This document shows positions 26,397 to 35,103 of a DNA stretch of 63,372 nt, one piece after another. The stretch is taken from assembly GCF_018614575.1 (NCBI RefSeq), contig NZ_JAGGOJ010000045.1:1-63372 (forward strand), read 5' to 3'. Every line of letters starts with the position of its first letter. Position 1 is the first letter of the stretch. A program made the position numbers and the translations under genes. The notes beneath the pieces are model-generated. The model was given only the letters and a program-made list of their open reading frames with translations. It had not been told where the DNA came from and searched no databases. Origin of the DNA: Streptomyces sp. ISL-10 (GTDB lineage Bacteria; Actinomycetota; Actinomycetes; Streptomycetales; Streptomycetaceae).

Positions 26397-26898
26397 CAGG
26401 GGCGGTGCCGCCCTCGCGGCGGCCGCGCTCCTCGCCCTCGCCACGAGCTGCGGCCCCGGCGCCGACGAACCGGCCGGCGGCTCCACGAGCACCGCGAGCC
26501 GCCCGACGAGCCACCCGGTGAAGGACACCAGCATCACTGCCGAGCCGGGCGAGCGCTTCACGCTCACCGTCGACCAGAACGCCTCCACCCGCGAGTACTG
26601 GTACCTGGTCGACCCCGAGCCCGACAGCTCGGTGCTGGTCAGCCGCGGTCAGGACTACGCGTCCGACTCCGGCGACGAGCCGGTGGCCGGTGCCGGCGGC
26701 CGGCTCACCTTCACCTTCGAGGCCAAGGGCAAGGGGACCACTCAATTCACGCTGCTGCACTGCACATTCACCACCTGCCAGGGCAACACCTCCAGCCTGC
26801 CCCCCGAGACGACCGGACCCTCCGCCACCCCGACCACGGGGGCGACCACCCCCTCCCAGGCCCCCGAGCGCATCACCTACACCGTCACCGTCAACTGA
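26356..26898 (+). CDS. Lipoprotein with chagasin-like (I42) protease-inhibitor fold, probable immunity partner
   Basis: 180 residues from GTG 26356, inside the end of the preceding gene. A lipoprotein signal (hydrophobic AALAAAALLALATSC, lipidated Cys32) is followed by a Ser/Thr-rich spacer and a beta-rich domain. Three loops recall chagasin inhibitors of papain-like proteases: NASTREYW (cf. NPTTGYxW), PVAGAGGRLTFTF (GxGG loop) and KGTTQFTLLHC. Chagasins wedge such loops into the cleft of papain-like peptidases. Surface anchoring beside a predicted papain-like effector suggests self-protection or control of activity. The fold call is by motif only. Start chosen because the lipobox demands it. 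Confidence 0.6.
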   Translation: MISPTRTASIFRGSRGGAALAAAALLALATSCGPGADEPAGGSTSTASRPTSHPVKDTSITAEPGERFTLTVDQNASTREYWYLVDPEPDSSVLVSRGQDYASDSGDEPVAGAGGRLTFTFEAKGKGTTQFTLLHCTFTTCQGNTSSLPPETTGPSATPTTGATTPSQAPERITYTVTVN

Positions 26899-26944
26899 GC
26901 CGCAGCGGACCAGTCAGATGAGACGAGACACCCGAGGCCCCGCC

Positions 26945-27358
26945 ATGAACGACGACGCCCCGTACCCGCCGGACCGCACGGACGACGAGCTGGCCCGGCT
27001 CGACATCACCGTCCTGCTGCGTTACGGCCTCGCCGCCGAGCCCGGCACCCGGCGCACCGCCCTGTTCGGCGACGGCGCCGCGGCCGCAGCCGTCATCCTC
27101 GACCGCCTCGGCACCGAGCCGCGCTCGGTCGCCTTCCTCGCCGACACCGTGCGCGCCGGCGGACTCGCCCGCGCCGCGGAGCTGCCCGAGCCCCTGCCTC
27201 GCCGGGAGGCGGCCGTGCTCGTACGGGAGTGGCTGCGGGCCGGCACCGAACTCGTGGGCGGGACCGCCGCCGACGACACCGCGGCCACCTGGCTGCGCGC
27301 CGTGGCGACCATCATCGAACTGAAGCAGCTGACCCGGGCTCGGGGCCGGAGTACGTGA
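26945..27358 (+). CDS. Hypothetical acidic protein downstream of effector/inhibitor pair
   Basis: 137 residues from ATG 26945 (GAGG 7 bp before; the ATG at 26918 is less likely). It is predicted helical and cytoplasmic, with segments DDELARLDITVLLRYGLA and REAAVLVREWLRAGTEL, and no recognised domain. It starts 46 bp after the inhibitor gene on the same strand and probably shares its transcript. It may be a regulator or chaperone of the module, but nothing in the sequence proves this. Confidence 0.6.
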   Translation: MNDDAPYPPDRTDDELARLDITVLLRYGLAAEPGTRRTALFGDGAAAAAVILDRLGTEPRSVAFLADTVRAGGLARAAELPEPLPRREAAVLVREWLRAGTELVGGTAADDTAATWLRAVATIIELKQLTRARGRST

Positions 27359-27829
27359 TCCGAGTAGCCGATCCGAGTACGGCGGCGGGTGTGACGCAGT
27401 ACGCCGTCCCGCTCACGACGCGGCGCGATCGGGAGCAGGTTCGACCTGAGGGGCGGAGCACGGGTGGGCTGGATCGGCCTGGCGTACGGAGGGGCTTGGG
27501 TCAGCTGATCCATGGCGGCGCGCGGCCTGACTCCCGGTCGACCGCCTTCGTCCCCGACTGCCGCCCAGGCCGCCGGAGTGACGGTGCTCATGGACGCCCT
27601 TCGGGGTGCTGCGTAGGCTTGTGTCGTCGTCGTCGTAGTCCGGTTCGGGAGAGTGGGTGAAGCCCTCCCACAGCCGCCTGACGGAGCGTCAGGAAAGTCG
27701 GTAAGCGGTCAGCATGAGTCCTGAAAGACCTGGGGGGTGCTGCCCGGACACGCGACTCGTTGTAGGGTAGGAAAATCGCCCTTGACCTGCAATAACGCAG
27801 GCAGGGAGCCTAGATCCAGGAGTATTTCG
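27359..27829. other. Intergenic region upstream of panD
   Basis: No gene supported. A small hairpin with a 7-bp stem (27677-27683 with 27687-27693) could be a weak terminator of the effector module. An A-rich stretch near 27760-27780 (GTAGGGTAGGAAAAT) is the best candidate for the panD promoter. Confidence 0.35.
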
Positions 27830-28246
27830 ATGCTTCGTACGATGTTCAAGTCCAAGATCCACCGGGCGACCGTCACCCAGGCCGATCTGCACTATGTCGG
27901 CTCCGTCACCGTCGACCGCGAGCTCATGGACGCCGCCGACCTCCTGCCCGGCGAACTCGTCCACATCGTCGACATCACCAACGGCGCGCGCCTGGAGACC
28001 TACGTCATCGAGGGCGAGCGCGGCAGCGGAGTCATCGGCATCAACGGGGCCGCCGCGCACCTCGTCCACCCCGGCGATCTGGTGATCCTCATCAGCTACG
28101 CCCAGGTCGACGACGCCGAGGCACGCTCGCTCGTGCCCAGCGTCGTCCACGTCGACGCCGCCAACAAGATCGTCGCCCTCGGCTCGGACGCGTCCGCTCC
28201 CGTGCCCGGCACTGACACCGCGCGCAGCCCGCACGCCGTGGTCTGA
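27830..28246 (+). CDS. panD: Aspartate 1-decarboxylase (pyruvoyl enzyme)
   Basis: 138 residues. PanD converts aspartate to beta-alanine for pantothenate and CoA synthesis. MLRTMFKSKIHRATVTQADL is the standard N-terminus, and the self-cleavage site Gly24-Ser25 is present in YVGSVTVD; cleavage makes the pyruvoyl cofactor. The ATG at 27830 has a CCAGGAG site 8 bp upstream. Later motifs NGARLETYVIEGERGSG and GAAAHLVHPGDLVI are complete. It is about 12 residues longer at the C-terminus than the E. coli enzyme, which is common in actinobacteria. Confidence 0.97.
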   Translation: MLRTMFKSKIHRATVTQADLHYVGSVTVDRELMDAADLLPGELVHIVDITNGARLETYVIEGERGSGVIGINGAAAHLVHPGDLVILISYAQVDDAEARSLVPSVVHVDAANKIVALGSDASAPVPGTDTARSPHAVV

Positions 28247-28320
28247 CCGCTCGCGACCCACCGCCGGCGGGGACCGCCCGTCGGCGGCCCCGTCCGATCC
28301 ACCGAGGAGAGTCCGCCGCA

Positions 28321-28662
28321 GTGGGAGCAACCGAGATCCGCGACAACAGGCCCGCGGGGCTGCTGGAAGCGCACGTGGACGGGGAGGTGGCCGGCCGCGT
28401 CGAGTACTTCGTGCTGGCGGGGGACACCCCCGCCCTCGTGGCCGTGCACACCGTCGTCGAACCGGGCCACGAGGGCAAGGGCATAGCCGGTTCCCTGGTG
28501 CGCGAGTTCTACGCGACCGCGGCCCGCGAGAACGTCCCCGTCGTGCCGCTGTGCCCGTACGCCGCCAAGTGGGCCCAGAAGCATCCGGATGAGGCGCCCA
28601 CCGCACCCGCCGAACTCGTCCGCGAGGCCGAGGCACAGCTCAAGGAGCATCCCGGCCTGTGA
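28321..28662 (+). CDS. Small GNAT-like N-acetyltransferase (YjdJ/NATD1 type)
   Basis: 113 residues from GTG 28321. It matches the small acetyltransferase-like family by VDGEVAGRVEYFVLAGD, HTVVEPGHEGKGIAGSLV (acetyl-CoA loop) and the closing VVPLCPYAAKWAQKHP with its CPY motif. Members of this family are short single-domain proteins of mostly unknown substrate. It lies 74 bp after panD on the same strand, possibly co-transcribed, and is followed by a strong terminator. Confidence 0.85.
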   Translation: MGATEIRDNRPAGLLEAHVDGEVAGRVEYFVLAGDTPALVAVHTVVEPGHEGKGIAGSLVREFYATAARENVPVVPLCPYAAKWAQKHPDEAPTAPAELVREAEAQLKEHPGL

Positions 28663-28677
28663 GGACCCTGCTCGCCC

Positions 28678-28715
28678 GTGCGTGGGGCCGGTGGTCGACC
28701 GCCGGCCCCACGCGC
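28678..28715 (+). terminator. Hairpin terminator after small GNAT gene
   Basis: An 11-bp GC stem (28681-28691 with 28702-28712), extendable by three pairs outward and by GGTCGACC inside, starts 16 bp after the stop codon. Confidence 0.8.
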
Positions 28716-28883
28716 AGGCGAGACCGTGGGGCCAGCGGTCCCGGCCCGGTGGGGGGAGACTGTGAGCAGAAGCGCTGATGACGGCCCGGGGACGGGCGTG
28801 CCTACCCGGCGCGGGGCCCGTGTGTGACCGCGGCACCGTGAGCCGTGATCCGATCCTGCCCCTGGGGGGTTCCCGGAGAAGTC

Positions 28884-29696
28884 ATGGCCATTCACAGAAT
28901 CGGACACGAGATCTGCGTCCTCGGCGACCACCTGCCGGTTCCGGGCATCGGTTACCTCACGGTCAACGCCTTCGTGCTCCACGCCGCCGAACCCGTCGTC
29001 GTCGACACGGGCCTCGGCCTTCCCGACCGCCGGTTCCTGGAAACCCTCAGCAGCGTCATCGATCCGGAGGACGTGCGCTGGATCTGGCTCACGCATCCCG
29101 ACCGGGACCATACCGGCGGGCTGTTCGCACTCCTGGACGCGGCGCCCCGGGCCCGCCTCGTGACCACGTATCTGGCGGTCGGCATGATGTCGACGGAGCG
29201 GCCCCTGCCTCTGGACCGGGTCTTCCTGCTCAACCCGGGGCAGTCTCTCGACGTCGGCGACCGCGTCCTGCGGGCCTTCCGCCCACCGCTGTTCGACAAC
29301 CCCGCCACCGTCGGCTTCTACGACGACAAGTCGGGCGCCTGCTTCAGCTCCGACTGTTTCGGCGCACCCGTCGCCAGCGCCGAACTCGCCTCCGGAGCGA
29401 CCGCCGGAGACATCAAGGACGACGAACTGCGGGCGGGCCAGCTGCTGTGGGCGGCGGTGGACAGCCCGTGGATCCACAACGTCGACCCGGACAGGTACGC
29501 GGCCAGTGTCCGGCCGCTGCGCGAGATGGCGCCCGAAGCCGTGCTGAGCACCCACCTGCCGCCCGCGCTCGGCCTCGCCCCGCAGATGATCGACACCATC
29601 GCCGCCGCACCCGATGCGGACCCGTTCATCGGCCCCGACCAGCAGGCACTGGAGCAGATGCTCGCGGGTTTCGAAGCAGGAGGTGTTCCCCGTTGA
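28884..29696 (+). CDS. Metallo-beta-lactamase-fold hydrolase
   Basis: 270 residues from ATG 28884 with a GGAGAA site 3 bp away. The metal motif is H71-P-D73-R-D75-H76 (THPDRDHTGG), a variant of HxHxDH in which Asp replaces the second His. Such replacements are typical of diiron ODP-type or atypical MBL members. Further ligands are probable at SSDCFGA and STHLPPA. No signal peptide. The substrate cannot be assigned. A racemase-like gene follows 51 bp later. Confidence 0.8.
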   Translation: MAIHRIGHEICVLGDHLPVPGIGYLTVNAFVLHAAEPVVVDTGLGLPDRRFLETLSSVIDPEDVRWIWLTHPDRDHTGGLFALLDAAPRARLVTTYLAVGMMSTERPLPLDRVFLLNPGQSLDVGDRVLRAFRPPLFDNPATVGFYDDKSGACFSSDCFGAPVASAELASGATAGDIKDDELRAGQLLWAAVDSPWIHNVDPDRYAASVRPLREMAPEAVLSTHLPPALGLAPQMIDTIAAAPDADPFIGPDQQALEQMLAGFEAGGVPR

Positions 29697-29747
29697 GACA
29701 TCGGTGACACCTGCGACGCGAGAGGTGGCACCGCCTACGATCCCGGC

Positions 29748-30461
29748 ATGCTCGCACTCCTGCACACGTCCCCGGTCCACGTCCCGGTCTTCGAGGCCCT
29801 GCGCGACACGCACCATCCCGCCCTGTCCCTGCGCCACCTCGTCCATGAGGACCTGCTCGAACGAGCCGGGCACGAGGGCGCGGACGCCGTCGCACACGCG
29901 GTCGCGGACGTGATCGCCGACGCTGCCGCGGACGGTGCGAGCGCCGTGCTGTGCACCTGCTCCACGATCGGCGGCGTGGCCGAGGCGGCCGCGACACGAG
30001 CCGGCGTACCGGTGCTGCGCGTCGACAGGCCCATGTGCGCCGCCGCCGCCCGCAGGGAGCGGATCGTGATCGTGGCCGCGCTCCGCAGCACCCTGGAGCC
30101 GACCGCCGAGCTCATCCGTGAGGAGGCCCGGGGCCGTACGCCGCAGCTGCGGACGCTCCTGGTGGAGGACGCCTGGGAGCGTTTCCGTGCGGGGGACCGG
30201 GACGGCTACCTGGACGCGGTCGCGGCCGCCGTCGACACGGTGCGCGACGCGGATGTCGTCGTCCTGGCTCAGGCCTCCATGGCCGACGCCGCCGCTCGTA
30301 CGCGTACGGCGCTGCCGGTGCTCGCCAGCCCCGAGCCCGGTCTGCGCGCCGCGGCCGCGGCCGCGGCCGCCGGACCCGCGGTCCGACGGCCCGGGCAGCC
30401 CGGGCCGCGGACAGGGGGTGAGGCCACCGGGCCGGCGGTCCGGTGGCCCGGCCGGGTCTGA
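29748..30461 (+). CDS. Asp/Glu/hydantoin racemase-superfamily protein
   Basis: 237 residues. The N-terminal Rossmann-like half has the family cysteine in VLCTCSTIGGVAEAA, followed by RVDRPMCAAAARR and VVVLAQASMADA. In this superfamily two cysteines on opposite faces move the alpha proton; only the first is clear here, and the second position reads AQAS, so racemase activity is doubtful. The last 40 residues are Ala/Pro/Gly-rich tail sequence from a GC-extreme stretch. It is probably a fold member with a different reaction. Confidence 0.7.
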   Translation: MLALLHTSPVHVPVFEALRDTHHPALSLRHLVHEDLLERAGHEGADAVAHAVADVIADAAADGASAVLCTCSTIGGVAEAAATRAGVPVLRVDRPMCAAAARRERIVIVAALRSTLEPTAELIREEARGRTPQLRTLLVEDAWERFRAGDRDGYLDAVAAAVDTVRDADVVVLAQASMADAAARTRTALPVLASPEPGLRAAAAAAAAGPAVRRPGQPGPRTGGEATGPAVRWPGRV

Positions 30462-30576
30462 CGGGACCGGGACAGGCAGCCACCGGATCGGCGGCCCGAC
30501 GACTGGACACGGCGAGCGTGGGAACGCGCACCGGTAGAGATTGGGAACGCACGACTTCGCACTCTGGAGGTGCGGT

Positions 30577-30774
30577 ATGACCCACCCCCATCCCGACCCC
30601 GCACAGCCCATCCCCTCACCGACCCCCGGTCCGCCCCCCGATCCGGGCCCGCTGCCCAGGCCGGTGCCGACGCCGACGCCCCAGCCGGGCCCCGCCCCGG
30701 ACCCGATCCCCACACCACCGGGACCTGCTCCGGAGCCCGTACCGCCTCCCGAACCGCAGCCGGGCCCGGCCTGA
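30577..30774 (+). CDS. Small proline-rich repeat protein
   Basis: 65 residues, about half proline, in PxP/PGPxP steps (PTPGPPPDPGPLPRP). The ATG at 30577 has a good CTGGAGG site 6 bp upstream, and a strong hairpin follows the stop, so it looks like a real transcription unit despite low complexity. No signal peptide or membrane segment, so it is probably an unstructured polypeptide. Function unknown. Confidence 0.5.
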   Translation: MTHPHPDPAQPIPSPTPGPPPDPGPLPRPVPTPTPQPGPAPDPIPTPPGPAPEPVPPPEPQPGPA

Positions 30775-30804
30775 CACGGGCCCACGCCTGAGAGGTCCCG
30801 CTGC

Positions 30805-30834
30805 CCGGCCCGGCCACCCGTACGGCCGGGCCGG
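30805..30834 (+). terminator. Hairpin terminator after proline-rich gene
   Basis: An 11-bp all-GC stem (30805-30815 with 30824-30834) with an 8-nt loop, 31 bp after the stop codon. Confidence 0.75.
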
Positions 30835-30890
30835 CCACGAACCCGCCCGCGCCGCCGGGCGCGTACAGGCGACAGCCCGCTCGCCCGACC

Positions 30891-30984
30891 CCCGCCCCGC
30901 CGGAGTCCGGCCCTTACCGGACGACAGCCGCCCGCCCCGCCGGAGTCCAGCCCTTACCGGACGACAGCCGCCCGCCCCGCCGGA
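30891..30984. repeat. 40-bp tandem direct repeat, 2.35 copies
   Basis: Copy 1 is 30891-30930 and copy 2 is 30931-30970 (one mismatch); a 14-bp partial third copy follows. Units begin CCCGCCCCGCCGGAGTCC and end ACGACAGCCG. It lies just downstream of the 6-phosphogluconate dehydrogenase stop codon, in a convergent gap. Confidence 0.9.
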
Positions 30985-31009
30985 TCCCGTACCGTCCCCG
31001 CCCGAGGCC

Positions 31010-32452
31010 TCAGTCCGACCGGACCTCCGAGCGGTCACCGCCCCAGAGCGTGTGGAACGACCCCTCGCGGTCAATCCTGCGATAGGTGTGCGCGCCGAAG
31101 AAGTCGCGCTGGCCCTGCGTGAGCGCCGCCGGCAGCCGCTCCGCGCGCAGCGCGTCGTAGTACGCCAGTGCCGCAGCGAACCCGGGCGTCGGCACACCCT
31201 GCCGCGCCGCCGTCGCGATCACTTCGCGCCAGTCTTCCTGCGCCGCCCCGATCTCCTCCGCGAACCGCTTGTCCGCCAGCAGGCTCGGCAGCTCCGGCTG
31301 TGCGTCGTACGCCGCGCGAATACGGTCCAGGAACGCCGCCCTGATGATGCACCCGGCCCGCCAGATCGCCGCGACGGCACCCGCGTCGACATCCCAGCCG
31401 TACGCCTCGCTGCCCGCCCGCACCTGGTGGAAGCCCTGCGTGTACGACACGATCTTCGACGCGTACAGCGCCTGCTCGACCCGGTCGGCGAAACGTGCCG
31501 CCTCCTTCGCGCCGAGCGGCCTCGCCGCCGGGCCGGGCAGCGCCCGCGACGCCTCACGCAGCCCGGCGTGGCCGGACAGGGAGCGCGCGAACACCGCCTC
31601 CGCGATGCCCGACACCGGTACCCCGAGGTCGAGCGCGATCTGCACCGTCCAGCGGCCCGTGCCCTTCTGCTCCGCCTGATCGGTGACCACGTCCACGAAC
31701 GGCTTGCCCGTCGCCGCGTCCTTGTGCGCCAGGACCTCGGCCGTGATCTCGATCAGATAGGAGTCCAGCCGCCCCGTGTTCCAGCCGCGGAACGTCCGGG
31801 CGATCTGCTCCGGTGAGTACCCGGCGACCGCGCGCAGCAGGTGGTACGCCTCGGCGATCAGCTGCATGTCGGCGTACTCGATGCCGTTGTGGACCATCTT
31901 GACGAAGTGGCCCGCACCGTCCGGACCGACATGGGTCACGCACGGCGCGCCGTCCGGGGCCCTGGCGGCGATCCGCTCCAGCAGCGGGCCCAGCGAGGTG
32001 TACGACTCGGCTGAGCCACCCGGCATGATGCTGGGGCCGTTGAGCGCGCCCTCCTCACCGCCGGAGATGCCCACGCCCACGAAGTGGATGCCGCGCTCCC
32101 GCAGCTGCTTCTCGCGCCTGCGGGTATCGGCGAAGTGGGCGTTGCCGCCGTCGATGATGACGTCGCCGTCCTCCAGCAGCGGCGCGAACTCCTCGATCAC
32201 CGCGTCCGTCGCCTCACCGGCCTTGACCATCACGACCAGCCGGCGGGGCCGCTCCAGCGCCGCCACGAACTCCTCGGCCGACTCGGCCGGCACGAACGTG
32301 CCCTCGTCACCGAACTCCTCGACCAGCGCGCGCGTCCGTGCCGCGGTCCGGTTGTGCACGGCCACGGTGAGACCGTTGCGCGCGAAATTGCGGGCGAGAT
32401 TGCGGCCCATCACCGCGAGTCCCGTGACGCCGATCTGAGCTGTGCCACTCAT
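31010..32452 (-). CDS. gnd: 6-phosphogluconate dehydrogenase (NADP-dependent, decarboxylating)
   Basis: 480 residues, the usual length for the long bacterial enzyme. It oxidises and decarboxylates 6-phosphogluconate to ribulose 5-phosphate in the pentose phosphate pathway. Motifs: the NADP-binding GLAVMGRNLARN at residues 10-21, IIDGGNAHFADT, GISGGEEGALNGPSIMPGG, and the catalytic HVGPDGAGHFVKMVHNGIEYADMQ region. The C-terminal tail carries the family sequence FFGAHTYRRIDREGSFHTLW. The start at 32452 is chosen by homology of MSGTAQIGVTGLAVMG; the frame is open 35 codons further. Confidence 0.95.
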   Translation of the reverse strand: MSGTAQIGVTGLAVMGRNLARNFARNGLTVAVHNRTAARTRALVEEFGDEGTFVPAESAEEFVAALERPRRLVVMVKAGEATDAVIEEFAPLLEDGDVIIDGGNAHFADTRRREKQLRERGIHFVGVGISGGEEGALNGPSIMPGGSAESYTSLGPLLERIAARAPDGAPCVTHVGPDGAGHFVKMVHNGIEYADMQLIAEAYHLLRAVAGYSPEQIARTFRGWNTGRLDSYLIEITAEVLAHKDAATGKPFVDVVTDQAEQKGTGRWTVQIALDLGVPVSGIAEAVFARSLSGHAGLREASRALPGPAARPLGAKEAARFADRVEQALYASKIVSYTQGFHQVRAGSEAYGWDVDAGAVAAIWRAGCIIRAAFLDRIRAAYDAQPELPSLLADKRFAEEIGAAQEDWREVIATAARQGVPTPGFAAALAYYDALRAERLPAALTQGQRDFFGAHTYRRIDREGSFHTLWGGDRSEVRSD

Positions 32453-32776
32453 CTGTGTGCTCCTGGATGTCCGTCGGAAGTACGTCCGTGCCGTCATGCC
32501 GTCATGCCGCTGTCGCCCTTCGTACACGTACGCATACGTCCGGGCGGCCGGGGCCATTCACCGATCGTCGGCGTACGGGCGGTGCCGCGCACCCTGCCCG
32601 GGCCCCTGCGCCCGCACCCGGGCGCCGTTCGGACTCCCTCACGCCCCAAGCGGGCACCGGGAGGACCCGTGGCGCCCCAGCACATCACCGCCCACCAGCC
32701 ACGACGCGATGGACGAAACGGGCATGAACGGGCACACCGCACCCCGCGAAGACGCTGGTCCAGCCGCCCCGGTTGC

Positions 32777-32784
32777 TTGTACAA
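32777..32784. promoter_or_regulatory. TTGTACAA palindrome upstream of the DeoR gene
   Basis: An 8-bp palindrome with partly symmetric flanks (GTTGC and ACGAC) lies 58 bp before the regulator start in the 389-bp divergent gap to gnd, which holds no other gene. It is a candidate autoregulatory operator. Repeated CGTACG steps at about 32520-32550 are a second candidate. Confidence 0.3.
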
Positions 32785-32841
32785 ACGACGCATGGGCCCG
32801 AACGGACGTCGAGCCCGCCAGCAAGACCGGCACCAGCAGGG

Positions 32842-33612
32842 ATGTGCGTCGTGGACACCGAGGAACGCCGACGGGGAATTCTCGACACGGCCCGGCAGAA
32901 CGGGTCGGTCGAGGTCAATGCGCTGGCCGCCCGGTTCGCGGTGGCCAAGGAGACCATCCGCCGTGACCTGACCACCCTGGAGGAGCACGGACTGGTGCGG
33001 CGCACGCACGGCGGGGCGTATCCGGTCGAGAGCGCCGGCTTCGAGACGACGCTCGCGATGCGCACCACACGTCATGTACCGCAGAAGTCGAGGATCGCGG
33101 CGGCCGCCGCCGACCTCCTCGGCGACGCCGAGACCGTCTTCGTCGACGAGGGCTTCACCCCGCAGCTCGTCGCCGAGGCCCTGCCGAGGGACCGGCCGCT
33201 GACCGTGGTCACCGCCTCGCTGGCGGTGGCGACCGTCCTCGCGGACGCGGAGAGGATCGCCGTGCTGCTGCTCGGCGGCCGGGTCCGCGGTCAGACACTG
33301 GCCACGGTCGACCACTGGGCCACCCGGATGCTGGCCGGTTTCGTCATCGACCTGGCGTACATCGGAGCGAACGGCATCTCCCGCGAATACGGCCTCACCA
33401 CACCCGACCCGGCCGTCGCCGAAGTCAAGGCGCAGGCCGTGCGCAGCGCGCGGCGGTGCGTCTTCGCCGGCGTGCACACCAAGTTCGGCGCGGTGAGCTT
33501 CTGCCGCTTCGCCGAGGTGGGGGACCTCGAGGCCGTCATCACCGACACCGGCCTCTCCTCGGCCGAGGCCCAGCGCTACTCCCTGCTGGGGCCGCAGGTC
33601 GTCCGCGTCTGA
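32842..33612 (+). CDS. DeoR/GlpR-family transcriptional regulator of the polyol operon
   Basis: 256 residues. The N-terminal helix-turn-helix reads VEVNALAARFAVAKETIRRDLTTLEEHG followed by RTHGGAYP, a hallmark of DeoR repressors. The C-terminal sugar-phosphate sensor domain has VFVDEGFTPQLVAEAL and the IGANGISREYGLTTPDPAVAEVK signature. Such repressors respond to phosphorylated sugars. It precedes a sugar ABC transporter/dehydrogenase operon by 123 bp on the same strand and probably controls it. ATG 32842 is chosen; GTG 32851 is an alternative. Confidence 0.9.
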   Translation: MCVVDTEERRRGILDTARQNGSVEVNALAARFAVAKETIRRDLTTLEEHGLVRRTHGGAYPVESAGFETTLAMRTTRHVPQKSRIAAAAADLLGDAETVFVDEGFTPQLVAEALPRDRPLTVVTASLAVATVLADAERIAVLLLGGRVRGQTLATVDHWATRMLAGFVIDLAYIGANGISREYGLTTPDPAVAEVKAQAVRSARRCVFAGVHTKFGAVSFCRFAEVGDLEAVITDTGLSSAEAQRYSLLGPQVVRV

Positions 33613-33735
33613 TCCGACACCTCCACAACAGCACCCACCGCACCCCCCGGGGGGGCGGCCCGTCACACCCAGAAAAGCCGAACGAACCGCCCGAAACCGG
33701 CACAATGAGCCGCTCTGAAATCCCAGGAGACATCC

Positions 33736-35103
33736 ATGACCCTGAAGCGACGACACCATGGAAAGCGCATCAGTGCGGTTGCCGCCACGGCTGCCCTCGT
33801 CGTCCTCGCCGCAGGATGCGGGGGTGCCGGCGGCGGTTCGTCCTCCTCCGGAGGCAACGAGACCCTGAACGTGCTCATGGTGAACAACCCGCAGATGGTC
33901 GAACTGCAGAAGCTGACCGCCGACCACTTCACCAAGGACACCGGCATCAAGGTCAACTTCACCGTCCTCCCGGAGAACGACGTCAGAGACAAGATCAGCC
34001 AGGACTTCTCCAACCAGGCCGGCCAGTACGACGTCGCCACCATCAGCAACTACGAGGTGCCGATCTACGCCAGGAACGGCTGGCTGCACTCCCTCGACAC
34101 ATACGCCGCCGAGGACACCGCCTTCGACCAGAATGACATCCTGGCGCCCCTGCGCCACTCGCTCACCGCCGAGGACGGCAAGCTCTACGGCCAGCCCTTC
34201 TACGGCGAGTCGTCCTTCCTCATGTACCGCAAGGACGTGTTCGCGGCGAAGGGCCTGACCATGCCCGACAAGCCCACCTGGCAGCATGTCGCCGACCTCG
34301 CCGCGAAGGCGGACGGCGCCGAGAAGGGCATGAAGGGCATCTGCCTGCGCGGCCTGCCCGGCTGGGGCGAGGTCATGGCTCCCCTCACCACTGTCGTCAA
34401 CACCATGGGCGGCACCTGGTTCACCGAGGACTGGGAAGCACGGCTCGACTCGCCCGAGTTCACCAAGGCCACCAAGTTCTACGTCGACCTCGTCCGGGAG
34501 CACGGCGAGGCGGGCGCGGCCCAGTCCGGCTACGCCGAGTGCCTCAACAACATGACCCAGGGCAAGACCGCCATGTGGTACGACGCCACCGCGGGCGCCG
34601 GCTCCCTGGAGGCCGCCGGTTCCCCGGTCAAGGGGAAGATCGGATATGTGCCCGCGCCGGTCGAGAAGACCGACAGCTCCGGCTGGCTCTACACCTGGGC
34701 CTGGGGCATGCAGAAGGCGTCCACGAAGGCCGACAGCGCCTGGAAGTTCATCTCCTGGGCATCGAGCAAGGAGTACGAGGAGCTGGTCGGCGAGCAGATC
34801 GGCTGGGCCAACGTGCCCGCCGGCAAGCGGGCCTCCACCTACTCCAACCCCGAATACCTCAAGGCGGCGGACGCGTTCGCGGACGTCACCAAGCGGGCCA
34901 TCGCCGAGGCCGACCCGAAGAACCCCGGCACCCAGCCCCGCCCCGCGCCCGGCATCCAGTTCGTCGGCATCCCCGAGTTCACCGACCTCGGCACCAGGGT
35001 GTCTCAGGAGATCAGCTCGGCCATCGCCGGCCGCCAGTCCGTCGAGGCGGCGCTGAAGAAGTCGCAGTCCCTGGCCGAGAAGGTCGCCGAGGAGTACCGG
35101 TGA
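33736..35103 (+). CDS. ABC sugar/polyol-binding lipoprotein
   Basis: 455 residues, solute-binding family 1. The signal peptide ends in a lipobox (LVVLAAGCGG, Cys lipidated), then a Ser/Gly linker and the binding domain (VLMVNNPQMVELQKL, PTWQHVADLAAKADG, WAWGMQKASTKADSAWKFI). The sequence style is that of sorbitol/mannitol-binding proteins. With two coupled permeases and a zinc dehydrogenase, the substrate is probably a sugar alcohol. A CAGGAGA site precedes the ATG. No ATPase is encoded in the operon; Streptomyces often share one MsiK-type ATPase. Confidence 0.9.
   Translation: MTLKRRHHGKRISAVAATAALVVLAAGCGGAGGGSSSSGGNETLNVLMVNNPQMVELQKLTADHFTKDTGIKVNFTVLPENDVRDKISQDFSNQAGQYDVATISNYEVPIYARNGWLHSLDTYAAEDTAFDQNDILAPLRHSLTAEDGKLYGQPFYGESSFLMYRKDVFAAKGLTMPDKPTWQHVADLAAKADGAEKGMKGICLRGLPGWGEVMAPLTTVVNTMGGTWFTEDWEARLDSPEFTKATKFYVDLVREHGEAGAAQSGYAECLNNMTQGKTAMWYDATAGAGSLEAAGSPVKGKIGYVPAPVEKTDSSGWLYTWAWGMQKASTKADSAWKFISWASSKEYEELVGEQIGWANVPAGKRASTYSNPEYLKAADAFADVTKRAIAEADPKNPGTQPRPAPGIQFVGIPEFTDLGTRVSQEISSAIAGRQSVEAALKKSQSLAEKVAEEYR

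Noticed and set aside
29748..30461. Functional aspartate or glutamate racemase
   Set aside because: Only one of the two catalytic cysteines is visible (CTCST); the second site reads AQAS.
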